The notes beneath the pieces were generated by a model. That model searched no databases. It saw nothing but the letters and a program-made list of their open reading frames with translations, and was not told the origin of the DNA. Positions 9,713 to 16,866 of a stretch of DNA of 64,000 bases are shown in pieces (the stretch's first letter is position 1; the number at the start of each line of letters is the position of its first letter). The DNA is taken from contig JADKJE010000002.1 of assembly GCA_016722515.1 (NCBI GenBank), positions 496,001 to 560,000 on the forward strand. The letters are read 5' to 3'. The DNA is from Alphaproteobacteria bacterium. GTDB taxonomy: Bacteria > Pseudomonadota > Alphaproteobacteria > Rickettsiales > JADKJE01. The translations under genes and the position numbers were made by a program.

Positions 9713-10972
9713 AACGGGCGCTACCTTGATTGGTGCTGCAGGAAGTTCCGTATCAGGGCTTATGGCAAATGCCGCCTTCAGCACTCTAGTAACGCAAGCC
9801 AGCATTGCATTGATCAATAATAAGGGCAACATTCTTGGTGCGCTTGAAGATATGGGATCGTCGGCTAATTTAAAACAATTAGCGATCAGTGTGGTAAGCG
9901 CAGGCATCACCGGGGTATCAGCAACCATTTTGACCTGAGTAATGTTCCAGGCAAAACGTTACCAGAAGTTAGCTATAACTTAGTGGACTCTGCAGTCAAA
10001 CAGACCGTCACAAATACCATTAATGGCGATAGTTTATTTGCTGGTTATGATAAGCTGCTATTGGTGCGATAGTTATGTCTATCGGTGCTGTCGCTGCCAA
10101 TGAAATTGGTGATGCTTATAAGGCGGGTGATATATCAAAAGCCACCCACATTAGCCCATGCTGCACTTGGCTGTGGTTATGCTACGGCTCTTGGAAGTAA
10201 TTGTGGTATCGGCGCATTAAGTGGGGTTACAGGCGAATTAATAGCCGAAGCCTACTTAGGCTATGAATTGCAAAGCGGAATCAGCAAAGAAGAAACGGAT
10301 ATTATCCAAAATAATGGCACCCAACTGGCTTCCGTAGCCGGAGCCATCGCCGCTTTCGTAGCGGGAGGCAATGCGGATAATATTAATTCTGGCTCAAGCA
10401 TCGCCAGTAACGCTGCCGAAAATAATGCCTTGGATGCCATTTGGGATAGCTTGTTCGTAGCAGCGGATGGTGTTAAGATTGGGTATGGGTATTTTGTTGA
10501 TGATGATGGACTTGTTAAAGAGGGGTATTATGATTTAGCGTCTGATTCGCTTGCACTGGCGGTGCCGTTTTTGCCAGCTGGCTCTACTAGGCTTGTTCGT
10601 GTCGGTGATAAGGTCTTAGCGAGTGTAAATGGAGCTAAGAAAGTAAATGAATCAGTCGGCAATTCTGTAAAAGATGTTAAACCGGACATTAATAATCAGG
10701 AATCTAAACCAGAAGGGCCTTATTCTTCATTTAAATATGATAAGGATAAAAACGTGTATCAATATACAACCTATGAAAAAACGAAAACGGGACATTCTAA
10801 TCCAATCATTAAATTTGATGGTGGAAAACCTGATGGAAGTCAGGGAAAGCCGCATACTAATAAAATAACAGAGGAACGCATACCTACCCCACATATGCAA
10901 GGAAAAACAATACCTGGTGGAGTCAGGAAGCCTAATGCTAATGAACTACCAAATAATTCCCGTTTTAATTAA
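5666..10972 (+). pseudogene. cdiA: cdiA copy A, contact-dependent inhibition exoprotein, broken by small deletions
   Basis: This encodes a CdiA-type two-partner-secretion effector. It has a signal peptide ending AYA|QT, a TPS haemagglutination domain with NPNGISCNGCGF, a long filamentous trunk, an AENN motif (a VENN-like pre-toxin marker) and a short toxin tail ending at 10972. Compared with copies B and C the frame is lost at about 6055 (-1), 6470 (-1, in an A run), 6610 (-2), 6886 (-1), 9912 (-1, in a G run), 9965-9976 (three -1), 10052 (-1) and 10152 (-2). The long middle (6990-9911) is open. Either the gene is dead or these are uncorrected sequencing deletions in a repeat. If repaired, it would encode a full CdiA with the same toxin as copy C. 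Confidence 0.85.
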
Positions 10973-10980
10973 ATTATAAG
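8634..10980 (+). repeat. Direct repeat shared with cdiA copy C (60961-63306)
   Basis: The 3' half of copy A, including the AENN pre-toxin segment and the toxin tail, matches 60961-63306 closely. This shows that A and C carry the same toxin type. The differences are the small deletions listed for copy A and a handful of substitutions, mostly in the last 150 bases of the toxin tail. Confidence 0.85.
10808..10821 (+). repeat. 14-bp module junction sequence in intact toxin
   Basis: ATTAAATTTGATGG encodes IKFDG at the entrance of the toxin tail. Exactly this 14-mer forms the joint between the end of an Imm53 gene and the next toxin fragment at 11677, 13985, 15766 and 16637. It is also at 63142 in copy C. 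Confidence 0.8.
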
Positions 10981-10988
10981 GCGCTGCA

Positions 10989-11681
10989 ATGAGAACAAAT
11001 AATATTTTGACATGGCTTATAGAATGGTATCAATTCAATTGTTTTTCTAAAAGCGAAGAAACCACTAGAATATTTATAGATACGGTAGATAATCCTGGGT
11101 GGTTCATTACGATAAATTTATTAGGCACCACATTAGAAGGGGTAAATATTGACACAGAACGACAAGATAACTCGATAGAGGAGGATGTTCTATACTATTT
11201 TAAAGATGGGCAGTTAACTCCTGTACCTAGCCTAATTGAAACCAAACAAGATTGGTTCTTTTATGGTATAAAAAATAATTTTTATAATGCATCTGGAGAT
11301 TCTTTGAAGTTAGAATTTCTCTTATTAAGCTTTTGTGAGTTATTCGATAGAAAGAATAGCAATGAGAAAATTGAACATATGGAACCTAGTCAATCCCTCA
11401 ATTGGTTAATGTCGTGGTATGCTTCTCACTGCAATGGAGATTGGGAGCATATGTATGGTGTCATAATAAGTACCTTAGATAACCCAGGTTGGAGAGTTAA
11501 GATTGAACTGACAGACACAAAGCTTGAAAATTTGAGCATTAACCGCCAGACCTATGAAACCTCAGAAACAGACTGGTACACATTTATCATTAAAGATCAA
11601 GTATTTGATGCTACCGGTGATCCAACTAAATTAGAGATTCTGATAGAAAGTTTTAGAGGGATAGTAGATCAGCAGAATTAA
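10989..11681 (+). CDS. Tandem-domain Imm53-family immunity protein
   Basis: This 230-residue protein holds two Imm53-like domains in a row. The second (about residues 135-230) has the classic pattern LNWLMSWYASHCNGDWEH, TLDNPGWRVKI, SETDWY and DPTKLEILIESF. The first (about 5-125) is diverged but keeps the NILTWLIEWY start and DNPGW. Imm53 proteins are cytoplasmic immunity proteins of polymorphic toxin systems. The gene starts 16 bases after the toxin stop of cdiA copy A, with AAGG 8 bases before the ATG, so it is the likely cognate immunity gene. Single-domain Imm53 proteins are about 100 residues, so this is a fusion. Confidence 0.85.
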   Translation: MRTNNILTWLIEWYQFNCFSKSEETTRIFIDTVDNPGWFITINLLGTTLEGVNIDTERQDNSIEEDVLYYFKDGQLTPVPSLIETKQDWFFYGIKNNFYNASGDSLKLEFLLLSFCELFDRKNSNEKIEHMEPSQSLNWLMSWYASHCNGDWEHMYGVIISTLDNPGWRVKIELTDTKLENLSINRQTYETSETDWYTFIIKDQVFDATGDPTKLEILIESFRGIVDQQN

Positions 11682-11841
11682 ATTTGATGGTGGAGAACCT
11701 GATGGAAGCATGGGAGCGCCGCATACTAATAAAATAACAGCGAAACCTATGCCTACCCCACACGTACAAGGAAAAACCATCACTGGTGGAGTAAGACCTC
11801 CTAATCAAAATGAAATACCTAATAATACTCGCTTTAAATGA
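11677..11841 (+). pseudogene. Orphan toxin tail fragment 1
   Basis: This open fragment of 54 codons repeats the C-terminal tail of the copy A toxin (IKFDGGEPDGSMGAPHTNKI onward, ending NNTRFK and stop). It has no start and no trunk. The residues common to all versions are FDGG, PHTNKI, PTPH and GGVR. The fold is uncertain; the pattern reminds me of polymorphic toxin type 24, which I cannot verify. The stop overlaps an ATG of the next reading frame. Confidence 0.75.
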
Positions 11842-11852
11842 TAGGGGATTTA

Positions 11853-12179
11853 ATGAAAACGGATAGTGGATTAGAATGGCTCATGAAATGGTATCAATCC
11901 CACTTTAATGGAGATTGGGAACATGAACACAGTATTAGTATTGGAACATTAAGTAATCCAGGATGGAGAGTTGATATTGATTTAAGGCAAACTTGTTTAG
12001 ATGGAGTAACTTATGAGTTGTCTGATCTTAATACGTCGGAAACGGATTGGTTTTATATAAAAATAGAAAACAATTTATTTAAAGGTAGAGCAGATCCTTC
12101 CAGATTGCTTTTTCTAGTGAATATGTTTAGGAAATTAGTAGAAGAGCATGCGGATGATAAAAAAACCACTGATAATTGA
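11853..12179 (+). CDS. Single-domain Imm53-family immunity protein
   Basis: This 108-residue single Imm53 domain contains LEWLMKWYQSHFNGDWEHEH, NPGWRVDIDL and SETDWFYI. The start at 11853 was preferred over the ATG at 11838 because AGGGG lies 6-10 bases upstream and the family begins near this residue. It follows orphan toxin tail 1, so the pair copies the layout of a toxin/immunity module. It is the only complete single-domain Imm53 gene in the window. Confidence 0.85.
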   Translation: MKTDSGLEWLMKWYQSHFNGDWEHEHSISIGTLSNPGWRVDIDLRQTCLDGVTYELSDLNTSETDWFYIKIENNLFKGRADPSRLLFLVNMFRKLVEEHADDKKTTDN

Positions 12180-12870
12180 AAATGAAGCACCTAATATTTT
12201 GACATGGCTTATAGAATGGTATCAATTCAATTGTTTTTCTAAAAGCGAAGAAACCATTAGAATATATATAGATACGGTAGATAATCCTGGCTGGTTCATT
12301 ACGATAAATTTATTAGGCACCTCATTGGAAGGGATAAATGTCGATGGGGAAAAACAAGATAATTCTATAGAAGAGGATGTTCTCTACTATTTTAAAGATG
12401 GGCAGCTAACTCCTGTCCCTAGTCTAATTGAAACCAAACAAGATTGGTTCTTTTATGGTATAAAAAATAATGTTTATAGAGCATCTGGAGATTCCTTGAA
12501 ATTAGAATTTCTCTTATTAAGATTTTGTGAGTTATTCGATAGAAAGAATAAAAAGGAAAGTGAACATATAGAACCTAGTCAATCTCTCAATTGGTTAATG
12601 TCGTGGTATGCTTCTCACTGCAATGGAGATTGGGAACATGAAAATCAGATTAAAATTAGTACGTTAGATAATCCAGGCTGGAGACTTCAAATTGATCTTG
12701 TTGATACGAACTTAGAAAATCTAAGTATTGACCGCAAAACTTTTGAACCCTCTGAAACAGACTGGTACACCTATATTATTAAAGACAAAAAATTCGATGC
12801 CGCTGGAGATCCGACTAAATTAGAAATTATGATCGAAAGTTTTAAAGGGCTAGTAAAGCAACAGAAATAA
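12148..12870 (+). CDS. Tandem-domain Imm53-family immunity protein
   Basis: This 240-residue two-domain Imm53 protein is very similar to the product of 10989-11681, with different residues mainly in the second domain (DWEHENQIKISTLDNPGW). Its start lies inside the end of the previous Imm53 gene (32-base overlap, or 26 if the ATG at 12154 is used), so translation is probably coupled. No toxin fragment precedes it. That suggests an internal deletion fused two modules. It is probably functional as an immunity protein by length and conservation. Confidence 0.82.
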   Translation: MRMIKKPLIIENEAPNILTWLIEWYQFNCFSKSEETIRIYIDTVDNPGWFITINLLGTSLEGINVDGEKQDNSIEEDVLYYFKDGQLTPVPSLIETKQDWFFYGIKNNVYRASGDSLKLEFLLLRFCELFDRKNKKESEHIEPSQSLNWLMSWYASHCNGDWEHENQIKISTLDNPGWRLQIDLVDTNLENLSIDRKTFEPSETDWYTYIIKDKKFDAAGDPTKLEIMIESFKGLVKQQK

Positions 12871-12871
12871 T

Positions 12872-13333
12872 ATGGATAAAAAATTGGTTAAGGTATTGTT
12901 TAATCTAGAGGTTGATGAAGGTGGGTGGCCACCGACATCAGTTGAAACTTTATGGGCATATGAAGTGGCACCAGAATTATACAAAATAGATAATATACCG
13001 TTTTTTGTGCCATTTCTTGCATATAATGACACCGTTAAGGTTGAAGTAATTAACGAAGAATTAGTTGCACAAAAAATTATTGACACTGAGAATCATAGCA
13101 CTTTTCGAATTTATTTTGAGAAGGAGGAATCTTTCGCAGAAATATGTGAGTCATTAGTTCGGCTAGGATGTAAAACGGAATCTGGAAATAAATATAAGCA
13201 TATAACTGTGGTTGATGTTCCGCCCAATACTTCATTTATTTCAGTAAAGACTTATTTAGAAGAGCTTGAGCAGCGTGGAGTCATTATTTATGAAGAACCT
13301 TGCATCTCAGAGCATCATAATAATGAAATTTGA
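12872..13333 (+). CDS. DUF4265-family protein
   Basis: This 153-residue protein has the DUF4265 features VDEGGWPPTSVETLWA, DNIPFFV, a central STFRIYF strand and VDVPPNTSF. The function is unknown. DUF4265 genes often occur as small solitary genes near toxin loci. It starts one base after the stop of the Imm53 gene, so it is co-transcribed with the immunity bank. It may be another immunity protein acquired from a different toxin; this is inference. Confidence 0.7.
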   Translation: MDKKLVKVLFNLEVDEGGWPPTSVETLWAYEVAPELYKIDNIPFFVPFLAYNDTVKVEVINEELVAQKIIDTENHSTFRIYFEKEESFAEICESLVRLGCKTESGNKYKHITVVDVPPNTSFISVKTYLEELEQRGVIIYEEPCISEHHNNEI

Positions 13334-13341
13334 CGTTTTCC

Positions 13342-13488
13342 CAATTATTAGCCCATGCTGCGCTCGGGTGTGGTTATGCTACTGCTCTTAGAAGTAATTA
13401 TGGTATCGGCGCATTAAGTGGGGTCACAGGCGGTGTCCGTTCTCCTTATAAAAATGAACTTCCTAATAATAATCGTTTTAATCGTTAA
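13342..13488 (+). pseudogene. Deletion-fused cdiA remnant
   Basis: These 48 in-frame codons plus stop join a pre-toxin stretch (QLLAHAALGCGYATALRSN to SGVTG, as at about 62482 in copy C) directly to the last residues of the toxin tail (GGVRSPYKNELPNNNRF). The joint falls where both parts encode a Gly-rich word. There is no start codon. It is a scar of a deletion inside a former cdiA-CT. Confidence 0.75.
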
Positions 13489-13524
13489 ATAATAACGAGA
13501 GAAATAAAATGATAAAAAAAGATA

Positions 13525-13989
13525 ATGCCAACACCTAGCCTAGTTGAAACCAAACAAGATTGGTTCTTTTGTGGTGTAAAAAATAATTTTTATAACGCAT
13601 CTGGCGATTATTTGAAGTTAGAATTGCTTTTATTAAAGTTTAAGGAGTTATTCGATGGAAATAATAGCGATAAGAAAATTGAACATATGGAATCTAATAA
13701 GACTCTGAATTGGTTAATGTCTTGGTATGCTTCTCACTGCAATGGAGATTGGGAGCATGAAAATCAGATTAAAATTAGTACTATAGATAACCCAGGTTGG
13801 AGAGTCAAAATTGATCTTGTTGGCACGAATTTAGAAAATTTAACTCTTGACCGCCAGACCTATGAAACCTCAGAAACAGACTGGTACACATTTATCATTA
13901 AAGATCAAGTAGTTGATGCTACTGGTGATCCAACTAAATTAGAAATTCTGATAGAAAGTTTTAGAGGGATAGTAGATCAGCAAGATTAA
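13525..13989 (+). CDS. 5'-truncated tandem Imm53 immunity protein
   Basis: This 154-residue frame keeps the linker of the two-domain form (PSLVETKQDWFFCGVKNNFY) and a complete second Imm53 domain, but the first domain is missing. A short ATG frame at 13509 (MIKKDNAN, then stop) looks like the original gene start, fused out of frame to the linker. The second domain could still fold and act. There is no clear ribosome-binding site for the ATG at 13525. Confidence 0.65.
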   Translation: MPTPSLVETKQDWFFCGVKNNFYNASGDYLKLELLLLKFKELFDGNNSDKKIEHMESNKTLNWLMSWYASHCNGDWEHENQIKISTIDNPGWRVKIDLVGTNLENLTLDRQTYETSETDWYTFIIKDQVVDATGDPTKLEILIESFRGIVDQQD

Positions 13990-14080
13990 ATTTGATGGAG
14001 GAAAACCTGATGGAACCGCTGGAGCTGAGCATTATAACAAAGTAATAGGCAAAAATCAGGGGCAAGATGTTCGAAAATGA
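13985..14080 (+). pseudogene. Orphan toxin tail fragment 2 (variant end)
   Basis: After the common IKFDGGKPDG this fragment diverges to TAGAEHYNKVIGKNQGQDVRK and stop. It is a different, probably shortened tail. It is repeated almost exactly at 16637-16732. The stop overlaps the ATG of a short frame starting MIDWKNNIP. Confidence 0.7.
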
Positions 14081-14124
14081 TCGATTGGAAGAATAATATT
14101 CCTCTTGTTTTCGTCGGCTACTGA
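14077..14124 (+). pseudogene. Immunity gene stub (MIDWKNN)
   Basis: Sixteen codons including the stop begin MIDWKNNIP and overlap the stop of toxin fragment 2. The same start occurs at 16729. It resembles the IIDWQNN segment near the N-terminus of the protein at 58209-58565, so it is probably what is left of a homologous immunity gene. Confidence 0.5.
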
Positions 14125-14266
14125 GATTTGAAATTTTAGATCATTATAAATCAATATGTTATTGATTGAGAAAATTCGATTTGGGTGTCCCGTGGAGATT
14201 TGGTATGTACCTTTGATGTACATGCGATCCTAGAAGAACAAGAGCGGTAGCCTTAGTATCCAGATT
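14125..14266 (+). other. Unrecognised stretch between modules
   Basis: AT-rich sequence without a full gene. One frame ends with VSRGDLVCTFDVHAILEEQER and a stop near 14250, which reads like the C-terminal end of a small protein, possibly another lost immunity gene. The origin is unknown. Confidence 0.35.
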
Positions 14267-15159
14267 CAGGCAATTAATTTCAACTTGCTGTTGTCGAAAA
14301 GCACCTTTGCAGGTGAGTTCCTTGATAGTGTTGGCAAAGGGATGAATGAAGGCAATGAATTGGTGAATGGGTATCTCGTTGAGATTACTCCGAAATGGAT
14401 GAAAGATGCCTTAGTTTCTCTCGGAGGTGTTGCAAAGAAAGGAGCAAACTTCACCGTTGAGAAAATGGATGCTGGATTAAGAAATGCTTTGGGTGATGAG
14501 CAGATTGATACGTTGTATACGTATGTGGGAGCTAAAAGAGACGCAGCGGGTAACTGGCTTTATGATCAATTTACGCCAGATCAATTGCGTGCTATTATTG
14601 GTTTTGGAGCAGTTTATCTTGGTCCAGTATTTGCACCGGAAAAGGCTGTAGCAAGTGCAGCGACAGCGACGGATAGTTTAGTCTTGAAGTCGGGTACTGG
14701 TGCTGGTGTTGATATAGGGTTAGGTGCTGAAATATCTGGATCACCTTTGGCTGGAACACTCCTTGATCCAGCTTTTGATGGGTTATCATATACAACAGAA
14801 ATAGATGGAGCTTTATTTTGGTCAGGAAAAACAAATGGAATTGGAGGCGTGGAGCTAGCGGGAGATTTTGCTTTGGCTAATGGAGGAACTACTTTAGAAC
14901 AATTTATATCAGTAAATGGAATCGAATCCCACCTTGGAATGCAAGCAACCCTTTATCAGTACAAGCCTGGGAAAATGCTTCTTTAGCCTATGCACAAGGT
15001 GCGAGTGGAACCGTTAGAGCTGTAATTGGTGATACGTTAAGACCGGGAAATATTTGGGAGACGGTCGAATTTCCAGCATTACAAGTGAATCCAAAAGTGA
15101 CTGATATTATTAAGGTTGATCCTTCAACAGGTTTAGAATCGGTAATTTTTAGAAGGTAA
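14267..15159 (+). pseudogene. Orphan cdiA-CT with a second toxin, frameshifted
   Basis: From 14267 the sequence matches the entry region of copy B (LLLSKSTFAGEF, then DEQIDTLYTYVGAK and FAPEKAV). It then carries a different toxin. The first frame stops at 14986. The real toxin end is in another frame: IPPWNASNPLSVQAWENASL, then LRPGNIWETVEFPALQVNP and a stop at 15157. The shift lies near 14920-14930 (ISVNGI to IPPWNA), a one-base change. There is no TPS domain, so it can act only after recombination into a full cdiA. I recognise the ending as a common polymorphic-toxin C-terminus but cannot name its activity. Confidence 0.75.
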
Positions 15160-15167
15160 GAATTAAT

Positions 15168-15473
15168 ATGCACGACCACCTCAATGATCTTAGTAGAGCA
15201 TTAATAATATTTATTGGCTATGGAATATCATCCTCACCCACTAGAAATAGCATAAAAATTATTGAAGAATTTGGTCCTGCCGAAGGAGAAAGACTCTTAT
15301 ATTCAATCAAAATAGTATTTGAAGAAGTCGGAAGAATCAATGTTGATTGGTCGAAGAACACATTAGAATCCGCTGGAAAAATTGCACGTGCACATGTGCA
15401 GGAAATCCACCCAGATTTATCTGAGGAAGCACTGCAGGCAATCGAATGGAAATTCACATTTGATTGGAAATGA
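15168..15473 (+). CDS. Candidate immunity protein for the orphan toxin at 14267-15159
   Basis: This 101-residue mostly helical, soluble protein starts 8 bases after the toxin stop, with AAGG about 11 bases before the ATG. I do not recognise a named family. Position and size are those of a cognate CdiI. It contains the acidic helices EEFGPAEGERLL and PDLSEEALQAIEW. Assignment as immunity is by context only. Confidence 0.55.
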   Translation: MHDHLNDLSRALIIFIGYGISSSPTRNSIKIIEEFGPAEGERLLYSIKIVFEEVGRINVDWSKNTLESAGKIARAHVQEIHPDLSEEALQAIEWKFTFDWK

Positions 15474-15476
15474 AGT

Positions 15477-15770
15477 ATGAAAAATATAGAAGAATTTTTG
15501 CTGGTCTCCGCAAGCCAAATTTTCCAGGTGGGACTCAAATTCCTCCGACAAAAGTTATACACAGTTGATAATCCTGGCTGGAGGCTTCAAGTGGAATTAG
15601 TGGGAACAAAGCTAGAAAATCTAAATATTGAACGCGAATCTTATGAAATCTCCGAAACAGACTGGTATACCTTTATTATTAAAGATAAAAAATTCGATGC
15701 AGCTGGAGATCCAAGTAAGTTAGAGATTCTGATAGAAAATTTTAAAAGAATAGTAGATCAGCAGGATTAA
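15477..15770 (+). CDS. Chimeric Imm53-like protein with replaced N-terminus
   Basis: This 97-residue frame has a C-terminal two-thirds of plain Imm53 (TVDNPGWRLQVEL, SETDWYTFII, GDPSKLEILIENF). The first 27 residues are unrelated. In another frame this 5' part reads GLRKPNFPGGTQIPP, which looks like a toxin tail, so the gene seems to be a deletion joint between a toxin fragment and an Imm53 gene. It lacks the usual first Imm53 helix, so function is doubtful. Confidence 0.55.
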   Translation: MKNIEEFLLVSASQIFQVGLKFLRQKLYTVDNPGWRLQVELVGTKLENLNIERESYEISETDWYTFIIKDKKFDAAGDPSKLEILIENFKRIVDQQD

Positions 15771-15930
15771 ATTTGATGGGGGAAAGCCTGATGGCAGCAT
15801 GGGAGCGCCGCATACTAATAAAATAACAGAGAAACCTATACCAACTCCACATATGCAAGGAAAAACAATACCTGGTGGAGTCAGGAAGCCTAATGCGAAC
15901 GAACGGCCAAATAATACTCGTTTTAAATAA
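15766..15930 (+). pseudogene. Orphan toxin tail fragment 3
   Basis: This 54-codon fragment starts at the common 14-bp junction and runs to a stop: IKFDGGKPDGSMGAPHTNKI, then PTPHMQGKTIPGGVRKPN, ending NNTRFK. It is close to fragment 1 and to the tail of copy A. There is no start codon. Confidence 0.75.
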
Positions 15931-15948
15931 ATGATAAAAGGCAATATA

Positions 15949-16641
15949 ATGAAAGTAGATAATATTCTGAAATGGTTAATGTACTGGTATGAGTCTCATT
16001 GTAATAGAGATTACAGATATGGAAATATTATAGATATTTATACGGTTGATAATCCTGGTTGGTACATTACGATAAATTTATTAGGCACCACATTAGAAGG
16101 GGTAACTATCGATACAGAACTACATGATAACTCGATAGAGGAGGATGTTCTATACTATTTTAAAGACGGAAAGTTAACACCTGTACCTAGCTTAATTGAA
16201 ACCAAGCAAGATTGGTATGGTTATAAAATAAACGATAATCTTTATAAAGCGTCAGGAGATTCTCTAAAGTTAGAATTGCTTTTATTAAAGTTTAAGGAGT
16301 TATTCGATGGAAATAATAGCGATAAGAAAATTGAACATATGGAATCTAATAAGACTCTGAATTGGTTAATGTCGTGGTACGCTTCTCACTGCAATGGAGA
16401 TTGGGAGCATATGTATGGTGTAACAATAAGTACCTTAGATAACCCAGGTTGGAGAGTTAAGATTGAACTGACAGACACAAAGCTTGAAAATTTGAGCATT
16501 AACCGCCAGACCTATGAAACCTCTGAAACAGACTGGTACACATTTATCATTAAAGATCAAGTATTTGATGCTACCGGTGATCCAACTAAATTAGAAATTC
16601 TGATAGAAAGTTTTAGAGGGATAGTAGATCAGCAGGATTAA
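15949..16641 (+). CDS. Tandem-domain Imm53-family immunity protein
   Basis: This is a 230-residue two-domain Imm53 protein. The first domain (MKVDNILKWLMYWYESHCN, then YTVDNPGWYITI) is closest to the one at 63325. The second is nearly the same as in 10989-11681. The ATG at 15949 is chosen because AAAGG lies about 7 bases upstream; an ATG at 15931 directly follows the toxin-tail stop. With fragment 3 it forms a complete [toxin tail + immunity] unit. Confidence 0.83.
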   Translation: MKVDNILKWLMYWYESHCNRDYRYGNIIDIYTVDNPGWYITINLLGTTLEGVTIDTELHDNSIEEDVLYYFKDGKLTPVPSLIETKQDWYGYKINDNLYKASGDSLKLELLLLKFKELFDGNNSDKKIEHMESNKTLNWLMSWYASHCNGDWEHMYGVTISTLDNPGWRVKIELTDTKLENLSINRQTYETSETDWYTFIIKDQVFDATGDPTKLEILIESFRGIVDQQD

Positions 16642-16732
16642 ATTTGATGGAGGAAAACCTGATGGAACCGCTGGAGCTGAGCATTATAACAAGGTAATAG
16701 GCAAAAATCAGGGGCAAGATGTTCGAAAATGA
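16637..16732 (+). pseudogene. Orphan toxin tail fragment 4 (variant end)
   Basis: Almost identical to 13985-14080, including the 14-bp junction, the TAGAEHYNKV tail and the overlapping ATG. It shows that a whole block (Imm53 second domain plus variant tail plus immunity stub) was duplicated. Confidence 0.7.
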
Positions 16733-16788
16733 TCGATTGGAAGAATAATATTCCTGACTTGCTCCCCGCGGTACGAATACAAGGATAG
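16729..16788 (+). pseudogene. Immunity gene stub, second copy
   Basis: A short frame beginning MIDWKNNIP and ending after 19 residues. The first nine residues equal those of the stub at 14077. After that the two differ, so each was cut at the same place and joined to different DNA. Confidence 0.45.
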
Positions 16789-16810
16789 ATCCTATTGGCA
16801 ATGATTCAAA

Positions 16811-16855
16811 GCGATAGTCTGTTTGCTGGTTATGATAAAGCTGCTATTGGTGCGG
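16811..16855 (+). pseudogene. Short cdiA pre-toxin remnant next to gcvPB
   Basis: About 45 bases match the copy C sequence around 62355, encoding DSLFAGYDKAAIGA. The fragment ends about 10 bases before the gcvPB stop codon. It marks the right edge of the immunity bank. Confidence 0.65.
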
Positions 16856-16866
16856 TGTGTATTATG

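Noticed and set aside
6990..9938. Independent gene inside cdiA copy A
   Set aside because: Alignment with copy B shows it is the middle of the trunk. The ATG is an internal Met, with no ribosome-binding site.
10989..16641. CRISPR-like or satellite array
   Set aside because: The repeated units are coding, of unequal length and separated by toxin fragments. There are no short regular repeats with spacers.
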